DNA of 34,944 nt from Gemmatimonadales bacterium (GCA_025927545.1 JAICLE010000028.1:1-34944); one strand, 5' to 3'. Counted from the first letter of the stretch, positions 1 to 8,130 are shown. Notes: generated by a model not told the origin, from the sequence alone. Program-made: numbers and translations.

Positions 1-1
1 A

Positions 2-445
2 TCCCTCGGCTTCCTGCCCGGCGACATCCAGGCCAAGGTGGACCCGTACCTGCGCCCGCTCTACGACGCGCTGGAAGACATGATGCCGCACGACCGGGTG
101 CAGCGCGCGCTGGAAACCCGTACCATCGAGATCGCGCCGCTGGCGTACATGCGCGGCCGCACGCTGGCCGACGCGTTCATCATCCTCGACGAAGCCCAGA
201 ACGCCACCGGCGCGCAGATGAAGATGTTCCTCACGCGCCTCGGGGTGAACAGCCGGACGGTGGTGACGGGCGACAAGACTCAGATCGACCTGCCGCGCCG
301 CGAGGACTCGGGGCTGGTGCAGGTCGAGCGGGTGCTGCCGGGCATCGAGGGAATCGCGTTCTGCTACCTGCACGAGGCCGACGTCGTGCGACACCGTCTG
401 GTGCGCGAGATCATCAAGGCGTACGCGGAGGATCAGAACGGCTGA
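2..445 (+). CDS. phoH: PhoH-family ATPase, C-terminal part (5' end outside window)
   Basis: The reading frame is open from base 2 and runs into the window edge, so only the last about 147 residues are present. The visible part starts with the PhoH-typical [22 protein letters not shown] block, then ILDEAQNAT (Walker B-like DEAQ) and a [11 protein letters not shown] segment, which together identify the PhoH/YbeZ ATPase core; the Walker A motif lies upstream of the window. PhoH/YbeZ is a cytosolic P-loop ATPase that is usually encoded beside ybeY and linked to RNA and ribosome maturation. Its TGA overlaps the ATG of the next gene (TGATG), and ybeY follows one gene later, the conserved ybeZ-ybeY neighbourhood. 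An internal ATG at 38 lies inside the conserved block and is not the real start. Confidence 0.93.
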   Translation, partial: SLGFLPGDIQAKVDPYLRPLYDALEDMMPHDRVQRALETRTIEIAPLAYMRGRTLADAFIILDEAQNATGAQMKMFLTRLGVNSRTVVTGDKTQIDLPRREDSGLVQVERVLPGIEGIAFCYLHEADVVRHRLVREIIKAYAEDQNG

Positions 446-2643
446 TGGCACCCCGGGCGCCGTCCCGCGTCGCCACCGGAGCGTCGGCCGGTGACCGGGT
501 GAGGTTCCACGTCATCCGGTGGCTACCCCTGCTCGCCACCGCCCTCATCACCTACGCCCTCTTTCCGCCCCCGGCCGGGGTTGTGACGAGGGTCCCCGAG
601 CTGGGCCAGGTCGCCGAGCGCAGCGTGGTCGCGCCGTTTCCGTATCAGGTCCGGAAGTCTACCGACGAGATGGCCCGCGAGGGCGAGTCGCGCGCGCTCA
701 CCGCGCAGCCCGTCTACCGCTTCAGCCCGACCGCCTACGATTCGGCCCTGGCCGCCGCCCGCGACTTCTTCGCCGACCTGGACCGCGCGAGCAGGCAGGG
801 GCCGGAGCTCATGCGGGCGGCGGCCGTCACGCAGGCGCACCTGGGGCCGGCGGAGATCGCGTATCTCTCCGACTCCACCCGGCGCCACGCGATGCGCGAG
901 ATCGTCACCCATTTCCTCGGCGAGACGCTCTCCAAGGGCGTGGCGGACGCGGGCGTGATCCGGGGCGAGCCCAGCCGCCAGGTGACGCTGCGCCGGAACG
1001 ATACCGACCTCGTCGTGTCGCGCGACTCGATCCTCACTTTCGCCGATCTCATGGAGCAGGCCGAAGTGGCGGGGATCGTGATCGAGGACCCGGCGGGGCA
1101 GCGCACGCTCCGGCGCGTGGTGGGCGCCTTCTACCATCCCACGATCGTCCCCGATCTGACGGTGACCAGCGCCCGGCGCGAGCAGCTCCGCGCGAGCGTG
1201 GATCCGGTGCGCTACGGGGTGCGCGCGGGGGAGCGCATCGTCGCGGCCGGGCAGCCGGTGACCGAGGAGGTACGGGCCAAGCTCATCGGGCTGCACCAGG
1301 AGCTCCAGCGCCGTGGCTCGGAAGCGTTCTGGACGGCCGGGGCGGTGGGCGGCTTCCTCTACAACGCGCTCGTGCTGAGCGTCTTCTGGCTGCTCATGCT
1401 GTTCTACCGGCGGGGGACGTACCGCGAGCTGCGGGAGATGGTCTTCTTCGGCGCGCTCTTCACCCTTGTGGTGGTGATCACCGCCGGCACCACGAGCATC
1501 CTCCCGATCCGGCCCGAGCTGGTGCCGATCCCCTTCGCGGCCATCCTGGTGACGCTGCTCTACGACGGCCGCGCCGGGGTGTTCGCGGCGCTGACGCTCG
1601 CCGTGCTGCTCGACGGCCAGTGGGCGATGCGGGACAGCGGGATTCTCTTCTTCGGGCTGGTGGGAGGCGTGGCCGCGGCGATCGGGGTCCGGGCGGTGCG
1701 CCGCCGGCGCCACCTCTACCTGACGGTGGGACTGATCGCGGCCGCCGGCGTGCTCGCGTCGGTCACCATCGGCCTGCTGCAGGGCTGGGCCACGGTGACG
1801 ATCGTGGCCAGTGCGCTGCTTGGCGCGCTCATGGCGCTCGCGAGCGCGGCGCTCGCCATGCTCATGATGCCGCTGGCGGAATCCGCCACCCGCATCACGA
1901 CCGACCTCACGCTGCTCGAGCTCTCGGACCTGGGCCGGCCGCTGCTGCGGCGGCTGGCGCTCGAGGCCCCCGGCACCTGGGCGCACAGCCTGGCGATGGC
2001 CAACCTGTGCGAGTCCGCCTGCAACATCATCGGGGCCAACGGGCTCCTTGCGCGCGTCGGCTGCTACTATCACGACGTCGGCAAGCTCACGGCGCCCGGA
2101 TTCTTCGTGGAGAACCAGGGCGGGGGCCCCAACCCGCACGACGAGATGCGCCCGATCGACTCGGCGCGCATCATCCGCCAGCATGTGCTGGACGGCATCG
2201 CGCTGGCCGAGGCATCGGGTCTGCCGCCGGTCGTGAAGGCATTCATCCCCGAGCACCACGGGACCACCGAGGTCACCTACTTCCTCATGCGTGCCCGGCG
2301 GAGCGCCACCGACGGCGGCCCCAACCCGGCCGACTATCGCTACCCCGGCCCGCGCCCGCAGAGCGTCGAGACCGCGGTGGCCATGCTGGCCGATTCGGCG
2401 GAGGCGGCCGTGCGGGTGCTGCCCGAACAGACGCCCGACAACGTGCGGGAGGCCATCGAGCTGCTGGTCCAGCAGAAGCTCGCCTCGGGACAGCTCGACG
2501 ACGCGCCGCTCACCCTGCGGGACCTCGACCGGGTAAAGCGGGAATTCGCCCGCGTGATGTCGGGCACCTACCACAAGCGCATCGGGTATCCGCGTGCCAG
2601 CGGCGGGATCACGCCGGAATTCCAGATCGTCGAGCGGCAGTGA
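445..2643 (+). CDS. pgpH: 7TM-HD family cyclic-di-AMP phosphodiesterase (PgpH-like)
   Basis: The 732-residue protein has the PgpH layout: a first membrane helix at about 26-43, a large extracytoplasmic 7TMR-HDED-type domain to about residue 290, a block of about seven membrane helices at roughly 295-480, and a cytosolic HD domain. HD residues are visible: H514, the H543-D544 pair in HDVGK, an NPHD motif after it, H604-H605 in PEHHG, and a DSAEAAVR motif near the end. Characterised members hydrolyse c-di-AMP to pApA; no diadenylate cyclase is in the window, so the substrate is inferred from family. The start overlaps the phoH stop (TGATG). The placement between phoH and ybeY is common in several phyla. 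Confidence 0.93.
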   Translation: MAPRAPSRVATGASAGDRVRFHVIRWLPLLATALITYALFPPPAGVVTRVPELGQVAERSVVAPFPYQVRKSTDEMAREGESRALTAQPVYRFSPTAYDSALAAARDFFADLDRASRQGPELMRAAAVTQAHLGPAEIAYLSDSTRRHAMREIVTHFLGETLSKGVADAGVIRGEPSRQVTLRRNDTDLVVSRDSILTFADLMEQAEVAGIVIEDPAGQRTLRRVVGAFYHPTIVPDLTVTSARREQLRASVDPVRYGVRAGERIVAAGQPVTEEVRAKLIGLHQELQRRGSEAFWTAGAVGGFLYNALVLSVFWLLMLFYRRGTYRELREMVFFGALFTLVVVITAGTTSILPIRPELVPIPFAAILVTLLYDGRAGVFAALTLAVLLDGQWAMRDSGILFFGLVGGVAAAIGVRAVRRRRHLYLTVGLIAAAGVLASVTIGLLQGWATVTIVASALLGALMALASAALAMLMMPLAESATRITTDLTLLELSDLGRPLLRRLALEAPGTWAHSLAMANLCESACNIIGANGLLARVGCYYHDVGKLTAPGFFVENQGGGPNPHDEMRPIDSARIIRQHVLDGIALAEASGLPPVVKAFIPEHHGTTEVTYFLMRARRSATDGGPNPADYRYPGPRPQSVETAVAMLADSAEAAVRVLPEQTPDNVREAIELLVQQKLASGQLDDAPLTLRDLDRVKREFARVMSGTYHKRIGYPRASGGITPEFQIVERQ

Positions 2644-2650
2644 GGTCGTG

Positions 2651-3052
2651 GTGAGCGGCCGTCGCGTGCCGCTGCCCGCGTCCCTGGTGCGGCGCGCGGT
2701 GACCGCGGTGCTGCGGGGCGAACGCCGTGACGCCCTCGTCTCGGTCACCTTCCTCGGGCGCGACGCCATGCGCCGGCTCAATGCCGAGCACACGGGACGG
2801 AAGCGCCCCACCGACGTGCTCAGCTTCGAGCTGACCGACCCCGCCGGACGCGCCGTCGGCGACGTCTACATCTGCCCCTGGGTGGCGCGCCGTGAGGCGC
2901 GCGCACGGGGGGTTCCCCTCCGCCAGGAGCTGCTCCGGCTGGTGGTGCACGGCACGCTCCACGCCCTCGGCCGGGAGCACCCCGAGGGCGAGGGCCGCAC
3001 CACCTCGGCGATGTGGCGGCGGCAGGAGCGTTACGTGGACGCGCTGGCATGA
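2651..3052 (+). CDS. ybeY: Endoribonuclease YbeY (rRNA maturation factor)
   Basis: The protein is 133 residues and carries the complete zinc-binding signature H100-x3-H104-x5-H110 in a VVHGTLHALGREH context, plus the upstream RPTDVLSFEL block. YbeY is a single-strand endoribonuclease used in 16S rRNA 3' processing and ribosome quality control. The GTG at 2651 is chosen because it sits just after the previous stop; GTG 2648 is an equally possible neighbour, and the ATG at 2594 would push the gene about 50 bases into pgpH with an unconserved leader. It is somewhat shorter at the N-terminus than the usual about 150 residues. The stop overlaps the next start (ATGA). Confidence 0.92.
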   Translation: MSGRRVPLPASLVRRAVTAVLRGERRDALVSVTFLGRDAMRRLNAEHTGRKRPTDVLSFELTDPAGRAVGDVYICPWVARREARARGVPLRQELLRLVVHGTLHALGREHPEGEGRTTSAMWRRQERYVDALA

Positions 3053-4242
3053 CGACGATGCTGCAGCTCTTCATCGCCCCGCTGCTCGCCGCGGTGCTCA
3101 CGCTGTGGGCGGCCTGGCTCGCGCTCGCCGCCGAGTCCGATGCCGACCTGCCGCGCGCTCTGGGCGGCGAGTTCTCCAACGAGGCCGGCGCCGGGACGCT
3201 GTCGCGCAACCTCCACGTGGCGCACCTCGCGCTGCTCGTGCTCGCGGGTGCCGCGGCCGGCGGCGCGGTCGCGTGGTGGGCCCGCTCGCCCTCGGCGGGG
3301 CTCATCCGACTGCTGCTGGCGGCGGGCCTCGTCTGGGTCCTGGGCGATCTGTTGCCGCGGCTGCTGGCAGCCGTGGCCCCGGAGCTCACCGCGCCCGCCC
3401 GCGGCGCCGCGGCTGCCACGCTCGCGCCCTTCCGGCTCCTCCTCCGGCTCACCGCCTGGGCCGACACCCGGGCCCGCACCACGCCGGCCGAACCGGCGCG
3501 ACACGCCGGCGCCGTCGAGCGCGACATGCTGCTCGGCGTGTTCTCGCTGGCCGACACGACGGTGGCCGAGGTGATGACGCCGCGCATCGACATCATCGCC
3601 GTGGATTCATCGGCGGACCGGGAAGAGGTGACGGCCACGCTCCAGAGCTCGGCCCACGCGCGCCTCCTGGTCTACGACGGGCACCCGGACGAGGTGGCCG
3701 GCGTGATCTACGCCAAGGACATCCTCGCCGTGAACGCCGGCGACGAGACCTCGTGGCAGACCCTCATCCGGCCCGCGGCGTTCGTGCCGGAAGGCAAGAC
3801 GCTCGATCGCCAGCTCCGCGACTTCCAGCGCGGGCCAAGCCATCTGGCGGTGGTCGTGGACGAGTTCGGCGGCACCGCCGGGATCGTGACGCTCGAGGAC
3901 ATCCTGGAGCAGATCGTCGGCGAGATCCAGGATGAGCGCGACGTGGATGAAGTGGCCCCGATCCAGATCGTGGCGGAAGACCAGCTCCGGGTCGAGGGCG
4001 GCGTCGCGCTCTCCGAGCTCGAGGCGGTGCTGGGACACGGTTTCGACCGCGAGGACGTGAGTACGGTGGGCGGGCTCATGCTGGCGGAGTTCGGCAGGGT
4101 GCCGCGGGCTGGCGAGGCGCTCGACCTGGACGGGTATCGGCTGGTGGTGGAACAGGTGATCCGGCGGCGGGTGCGACGGGTGGCGGTCTTCCGGCCCCCG
4201 GTGGAAGCGCCACTCGCGAGCCCGGAACGGGTGCTGCCATGA
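3049..4242 (+). CDS. CorC/HlyC-type CBS-domain membrane protein, copy 1
   Basis: The 397-residue protein starts with hydrophobic helices (about 1-25, 60-80 and 90-125), has a CBS pair from about residue 175 (VMTPRIDI start; VVVDEFGGTAGIVTLEDILEQIVGEI end) and a CorC_HlyC (transporter-associated) domain from about 300. This is the architecture of the CorC/YbeX/CNNM group associated with Mg2+ or Co2+ homeostasis; the classic DUF21 membrane block is only loosely recognisable. ATG 3049 is chosen for its ATGA overlap with ybeY; the ATG at 3013 lies inside ybeY. The ybeZ-ybeY-ybeX order supports a YbeX-like role. A homologue follows immediately. Confidence 0.88.
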   Translation: MTTMLQLFIAPLLAAVLTLWAAWLALAAESDADLPRALGGEFSNEAGAGTLSRNLHVAHLALLVLAGAAAGGAVAWWARSPSAGLIRLLLAAGLVWVLGDLLPRLLAAVAPELTAPARGAAAATLAPFRLLLRLTAWADTRARTTPAEPARHAGAVERDMLLGVFSLADTTVAEVMTPRIDIIAVDSSADREEVTATLQSSAHARLLVYDGHPDEVAGVIYAKDILAVNAGDETSWQTLIRPAAFVPEGKTLDRQLRDFQRGPSHLAVVVDEFGGTAGIVTLEDILEQIVGEIQDERDVDEVAPIQIVAEDQLRVEGGVALSELEAVLGHGFDREDVSTVGGLMLAEFGRVPRAGEALDLDGYRLVVEQVIRRRVRRVAVFRPPVEAPLASPERVLP

Positions 4243-5432
4243 TCTGGCTGGTCATCCTGGTAGGTCTCGGCGTCGCCGCGTTCGGCGCCACGGCCGGCGC
4301 GGCGCTCATCACCGTGAGCCGCACCGAGCTCACCCGCGCGGTGAGCCGCCGGCTCCGGGGTGCCACGCCGTCGCTCGCCTGGCTGAGCCGGGTGGACAGC
4401 TACCTCACGGCCGCGTCCGCCACCACCTCGCTCGGCGTGCTGCTGGTGGGCGCGGCGCTGCCCGGGCTCGTCACCGGCTCGGGCGCACCCCGGGCCGTCG
4501 TCGTCCTGGCCGTGATCGGAGTGCCGCTGGTGCTGTTCGCGGCGTACCTCGTTCCGCGCTGGCTCACGCACCCGCGGGCCGAGACGGTGGCCGCCCGGGT
4601 CATCCCGCTCATGCGGCCGTGGTCCCGCGTGCTGGGCCTGCTGCTGCCGGCCCGCACGGCCACGCGCCCGACCGACCTCCGCTCGATCTGGCGCGAGGGC
4701 GCGGCGGTGGGCCTCCGGGCCGACGACGAGCTGTTCCTCGTGGGCGGCGTGATGGCGTTCAGCGTGCGGCCCGTGCGGGAGGTGATGACGCCGCGCACGG
4801 ACATCGTGGCGATCGGCGAGAACGCCGCGCTCGACGAGATCCGGGCCGTGTTCGCCCAGAGCGGGTACAGCCGGATCCCGGTGTTCCGCGAGACGCTGGA
4901 CGACATCATCGGCATGCTGCACGCCTTCGACCTCTTCAAGTTGCGGCCGGGCGACCCGCTGCCGGTGCGCCCCGTCGCCCTCACGCCCGCCAGCCGGAGC
5001 TGCGGCGACCTGCTGCTCGACATGCAGCGGGAGCGGCGCCACCTGGCCGTGGTGCTCGACGAGTTCGGCGGGACGCTGGGGATCGCGACGCTGGAAGACC
5101 TGCTCGAGGAACTGGTGGGCGAGATCTACGACGAGCACGACGACGAGGTCCGCTCGGCGCCGGCCGGCGGTCCCGTCCTGTTCGAGACCGACGGCAACAT
5201 CCCTCCGGAAGCCATCGAGGAGCGGTTCGGCGTCCCGCTCCCATCCGGGCGCTCGACCACCGTGGCCGGGCTGGTGGCCGAGTGGGCGGGACGCATCCCG
5301 GTCGCGGGCGAGCGGTTCACCATCCGCGGCCTCGAATTCGACGTGCTGCAGGCCTCGCCCACGCGGGTCGAGCGGCTGGTCATCCGCTCGGGCGCGAGCG
5401 CGCCGGTCACCCTGCTGCCGGGCAGCGCGTGA
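4239..5432 (+). CDS. CorC/HlyC-type CBS-domain membrane protein, copy 2
   Basis: The 397-residue protein has the same plan as its upstream neighbour: N-terminal membrane helices (about 1-25, 55-110), a CBS pair beginning at about residue 182 (VMTPRTDIVAIG), the VVLDEFGGTLGIATLEDLLEELVGEIYDE signature, and a C-terminal CorC_HlyC domain ending near residue 385. The two proteins have identical length, but outside the CBS signatures they look clearly diverged, so this is an old duplication rather than a recent one. It may form a heteromer with copy 1 in cation transport or homeostasis; that is inference. ATG 4239 overlaps the previous stop (ATGA). Confidence 0.88.
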   Translation: MIWLVILVGLGVAAFGATAGAALITVSRTELTRAVSRRLRGATPSLAWLSRVDSYLTAASATTSLGVLLVGAALPGLVTGSGAPRAVVVLAVIGVPLVLFAAYLVPRWLTHPRAETVAARVIPLMRPWSRVLGLLLPARTATRPTDLRSIWREGAAVGLRADDELFLVGGVMAFSVRPVREVMTPRTDIVAIGENAALDEIRAVFAQSGYSRIPVFRETLDDIIGMLHAFDLFKLRPGDPLPVRPVALTPASRSCGDLLLDMQRERRHLAVVLDEFGGTLGIATLEDLLEELVGEIYDEHDDEVRSAPAGGPVLFETDGNIPPEAIEERFGVPLPSGRSTTVAGLVAEWAGRIPVAGERFTIRGLEFDVLQASPTRVERLVIRSGASAPVTLLPGSA

Positions 5433-5439
5433 GCCCGGG

Positions 5440-7074
5440 GTGCGCGCCCTCACCGTCTTCGTCCGCCTGCTGCCGTTCGTACTCGCCTTCATCTGGGACC
5501 GCCGGCGGTTCTTCCTCGTGGGCCGCCCCCGCCGCCGGGACGAGGAGCGGCACCGTCGCCGCGCGGAGCGCCTGACCCGGACGCTGGCGGAGCTCGGGCC
5601 CACGTTCATCAAGCTGGCGCAGGTGTTCGCCGCGCGGGCCGATATTCTGCCGGAGCCCTATCTCTCCGCGATCGGCACGCTGACGGACCGCGTCCCGCCG
5701 CTTCCGCCCGGCGTGGCGGAGCGGGTGGTGCGAGAAGAGTTCGGGCGCGACGTGGACGAAATGTTCGCGCGCTTCGATTCGACTCCGCTCGCGGCCGCGT
5801 CGCTGGGGCAGGTCCACCGTGCCTCGCTGGGGGGGCGCGAAGTCGTGGTGAAGGTGCTCCGGCCGGGTGTGGAGGAGCTGGTGGGACGGGACCTCGACGT
5901 CTCTTTCCGCATTCTCTTCGTGCTGAACCTGCTCTTCCCCAACCATCACACGCGCGCGATCACCGCGATCGTGAGCGAGTTCTCCAAGCGCATCCATGAC
6001 GAGCTGGATTTCCGCGAGGAGGCCCGGAACGCGGCCACCCTGCGGCGCAACTTCCAGGCGGAGCCGCGGGTGGTGGTTCCCGAGGTGGTGTCCGAGCTGG
6101 TGACCCGGCGGGTGCTGGTGCTCGAGTACGTGGAGGGGACGCGGATCGACCGCCTGCAGGAGCGCATCGCCTCGGGCGACGTGGTAATCGACCGGCTCAT
6201 CGAGACCGTGGTGGACGCCTACATCCGGATGATGCTGGAGGACGGCGTGTTCCACGCCGATCCCCACGCGGGCAATCTGCTGGTGGACCCGCAGGGCCGG
6301 CTGGTGCTGCTCGATTTCGGCATGGTGCTCCAGGTGGAGCGGGAGACGCGCCGGCGACTGGTGGACACCGTGCTGGCGGCCATCCGCCAGGACGTGGACG
6401 GCGTCATCAACGGATTCTACGAGCTCGGCATTCTGGATCCCGACGTGGACCGGGGCACAGTGCGCGACGCCGCGCGGAGCCTGATGGCCATCTCGTTCCG
6501 GGACGGAGCCTCCCCGCGCCAGATCCAGCAGGTGGTGGAGCGGGTGCTCGAGACATTCTACCAGTGGCCGCTGATGCTGCCCTCGAACCTGGTCTATTTC
6601 GGCCGGGCGGCGGTGCTGGTGGAAGGCATCGGACTCCGCTACGATCCCGACTTCAACGCGCTCGCGGTCGCCCGCCCGGTGCTTGCGCGCGCCGCGGCCC
6701 GACTCACCCAGGGCGCGCTGGACGACCCCCGCGCGCGAGTCACCGACTGGACGCTCGAGGCGCTCGCGACGGTGCGCACGCTGCGCGATCTGCTGCGGCG
6801 GGTCGAGCGGGACGAGTTGCGGGTACGCCGGCATCCGCGCGATACCCTCGAGATGCAGCGGTTCCTGGCCCAGCAGGTCCGGCGCGCGCTGCTCGCGCTG
6901 TTCGCGTTCACGATCGCACTCATCACCAGCGTCGTCTACCTGGCGACGCGGCGGCTCGAGCTGCTGGTGGTAGGCCTGCTGATCGCGTTCGGGATGTTCC
7001 TCGTCATCTTCCTGCTGCCGGCCCACCTGTTCCAGAACCCGCTCAGCTTCCGGCGCCGCTGGCCCCCTCGCTGA
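5440..7074 (+). CDS. UbiB/ABC1 (AarF) family atypical kinase
   Basis: The 544-residue protein has the ABC1/ADCK/UbiB hallmarks: GPTFIK followed by a KLAQ motif (residues 58-61) where the family normally has KxGQ, the A-rich loop AAASLGQVHRA, a VAIK-type lysine K138, the catalytic FHADPHAGN (D274, N279) and the DFG aspartate D292. Two hydrophobic helices close the C-terminus (about 485-530), as in UbiB. UbiB proteins are membrane-associated ATPases/kinases that support isoprenoid quinone synthesis or lipid homeostasis. The GTG start lies 7 bases after the previous stop. Nothing in the block shows a quinone pathway, so the substrate is open. The 3' end overlaps the opposite-strand gene by 32 bp. 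Confidence 0.9.
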   Translation: MRALTVFVRLLPFVLAFIWDRRRFFLVGRPRRRDEERHRRRAERLTRTLAELGPTFIKLAQVFAARADILPEPYLSAIGTLTDRVPPLPPGVAERVVREEFGRDVDEMFARFDSTPLAAASLGQVHRASLGGREVVVKVLRPGVEELVGRDLDVSFRILFVLNLLFPNHHTRAITAIVSEFSKRIHDELDFREEARNAATLRRNFQAEPRVVVPEVVSELVTRRVLVLEYVEGTRIDRLQERIASGDVVIDRLIETVVDAYIRMMLEDGVFHADPHAGNLLVDPQGRLVLLDFGMVLQVERETRRRLVDTVLAAIRQDVDGVINGFYELGILDPDVDRGTVRDAARSLMAISFRDGASPRQIQQVVERVLETFYQWPLMLPSNLVYFGRAAVLVEGIGLRYDPDFNALAVARPVLARAAARLTQGALDDPRARVTDWTLEALATVRTLRDLLRRVERDELRVRRHPRDTLEMQRFLAQQVRRALLALFAFTIALITSVVYLATRRLELLVVGLLIAFGMFLVIFLLPAHLFQNPLSFRRRWPPR

Positions 7075-7579
7075 GCGCGTCGGCGTAGTGCTCCTTCCAG
7101 CGCCGCAGCGAGTCGGTGGACAGCTCCGCCAGCGTCCGGGACACGGCGGCCACGGCGTCGATCGCCAGTGCCAGGCGCGCGCGATCGTCCTCGTCGGCCG
7201 GCGTTCCCGGGCCGCGCGTCAGGGAGAAGAGCACTACCTGCAGGTGATTGTTGATCCGGTCGCGCAGCAGCCCGCGGACCTCGGCGATGAGCTCGCGTCG
7301 CACGGCCTCCGCCCTCCGCCGCAGCAGCCAGTGCACGAAGCCCTGGACCATGCACGCCCCGATGGCGGCGCCGGCGAGCTCCTGCACGTCGGTGCCCAGT
7401 TCCAGCGCGAGTGGGAGCACCAGGATGACCGCCAGCGACACGACCGAGAGATAGAGCTCGAGATGGCGGGTGAGGTGCGTCTCGACCGCTCGCCACCGGG
7501 GCTGGCGCCGGTGGAAAGGAAGGCGCCCCTCCTTGCGGAGGGGCGTAGGGCGGTTGGCACGGGGGCGCCCGCGCTTCAC
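7043..7579 (-). CDS. Small membrane protein with a degenerate histidine-kinase-like helix (no ATPase domain)
   Basis: The predicted 178-residue protein has a basic N-terminus, two hydrophobic helices (LYLSVVSLAVILVLPLAL and a following GAAIGACMVQGFVHWLL), then a charged helical domain with DRINNHLQVVLFSL. This segment resembles the dimerisation helix of HisKA_2-type kinases (HRVKNNLQVVSSL pattern), but the usual phospho-accepting His is replaced and no HATPase domain follows. I do not recognise a named family. The start is uncertain: GTG 7579 is the first start after the upstream gene's stop, yet it places a 9-bp hairpin (7524-7545) inside the coding sequence. Its stop lies inside the UbiB gene (convergent 32-bp overlap). 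It lies downstream of the sigma-54-controlled peptidoglycan-binding gene on the same strand and may be read through. Confidence 0.6.
   Translation of the reverse strand: MKRGRPRANRPTPLRKEGRLPFHRRQPRWRAVETHLTRHLELYLSVVSLAVILVLPLALELGTDVQELAGAAIGACMVQGFVHWLLRRRAEAVRRELIAEVRGLLRDRINNHLQVVLFSLTRGPGTPADEDDRARLALAIDAVAAVSRTLAELSTDSLRRWKEHYADALSEGASGAGS
7524..7545 (-). terminator. Perfect 9-bp hairpin, possible weak terminator
   Basis: Arms CGCCCCTCC (7524-7532) and GGAGGGGCG (7537-7545) are perfect reverse complements around a TTGC loop. On the minus strand it is followed by CCTTCCTTTCC, pyrimidine-rich but without a true U-run. It lies 61 bases past the stop of the peptidoglycan-binding gene, so it may end or attenuate that transcript. 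If the next gene really starts at 7579, the hairpin would instead be in its coding sequence. Confidence 0.45.
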
Positions 7580-7605
7580 CGGGGTAGGATCCTGCAGTGC
7601 GGTAC

Positions 7606-7956
7606 TCAGGCGGACTTCAATCGCGCGAGCACGGTGTCGTCGAGCCGGCCGGTGACCGGCAGCTTGTTCTGCTTCTGGTACGCGCGGAGCGCCTTGCGGG
7701 TGTCCGCGTTCATCGCGCCGGAGACCTTGCCCTTGTAGAGGCCGGCCTTGGCGAGACCCTGCTGCGCTTCCTTGATTTGACTCTGGGTCCACGCCGCGTG
7801 GTGGGTGGACGACGGCTTGGCCGCGGTGCTCGAATCCAGCTTCACGTGCATCGCGGGTCCGGGCTTGGCCGCGGGCGCGGCGGTCTGGGCGGACAGCGCG
7901 TTGGTGCTGAGCGTGGCCGCGACCACCGCGGCGACGAAGGCGAGCTTGCGGATCAT
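7606..7956 (-). CDS. Secreted peptidoglycan-binding-domain protein
   Basis: The 116-residue protein has a clear Sec signal peptide (MIRK, hydrophobic LAFVAAVVAATL, cleavage near ALSAQ at about residue 21), a low-complexity Ala/Pro/Lys linker, and a PG_binding_1-like domain at about 53-113 (QIKEAQQGLAKAGLYKGKVSG, then DTRKALRAYQKQNKLPVTGRLD). It has no catalytic domain, so it probably binds wall glycan or peptide in the periplasm. ATG 7956 is chosen because an AGGAG ribosome-binding site sits just upstream and the signal peptide starts there; the in-frame ATG at 8031 falls in the sigma-54 promoter. The promoter (8020-8035) and palindrome (8099-8130) suggest control by the adjacent regulator. 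Confidence 0.86.
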   Translation of the reverse strand: MIRKLAFVAAVVAATLSTNALSAQTAAPAAKPGPAMHVKLDSSTAAKPSSTHHAAWTQSQIKEAQQGLAKAGLYKGKVSGAMNADTRKALRAYQKQNKLPVTGRLDDTVLARLKSA

Positions 7957-8019
7957 CGAGATCTCCTGGAGAGTGTGGCGGACACCCGGATGACCGGGCG
8001 CGGAACTACTCAGCGGGAG

Positions 8020-8035
8020 GGCAAGCGACATGCCA
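8020..8035 (-). promoter_or_regulatory. Sigma-54 (-24/-12) promoter for the peptidoglycan-binding gene
   Basis: The minus strand reads TGGCATGTCGCTTGCC, matching the sigma-54 consensus TGGCACG-N4-TTGCW at all core positions with GG-N10-GC spacing. A transcript would start near 8009, giving about a 50-base leader before the ATG at 7956 that contains the AGGAG site. The neighbouring gene encodes a GAFTGA-containing sigma-54 activator. Confidence 0.75.
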
Positions 8036-8098
8036 GTCGCGATGGGGCGCGCGACGGGGCGATGCGGGTGGATCGGGAGAGCGAAGGAAGGAGTGACG

Positions 8099-8130
8099 CG
8101 CCACTCTGTCCCGGGCGGGACAGAGTGGCG
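8099..8130. promoter_or_regulatory. Perfect 14-bp-arm palindrome, likely activator site (UAS); alternatively a terminator
   Basis: Arms CGCCACTCTGTCCC (8099-8112) and GGGACAGAGTGGCG (8117-8130) are exact reverse complements around GGGC. The centre is about 105 bp upstream of the predicted sigma-54 start site, the usual place for an enhancer-binding protein. It also sits directly after the stop codon of the response regulator, so it could double as that gene's terminator, but no U-run follows. One arm recurs with one or two changes at 13849-13863. Confidence 0.7.

Noticed and set aside
523-2811. Very long open frame antisense to pgpH (about 760 codons), with similar long antisense frames opposite the subtilase (22804-25785) and recQ (29173-31590)
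   Set aside because: Their translations are Arg/His/Gly/Ala-rich with no domain motifs, and they mirror codon usage of strongly supported genes. They are a by-product of high GC content.
7957-8031. Extended N-terminus of the peptidoglycan-binding protein starting at ATG 8031
   Set aside because: The extension would lie in the sigma-54 promoter, and the signal peptide and AGGAG site both indicate ATG 7956.
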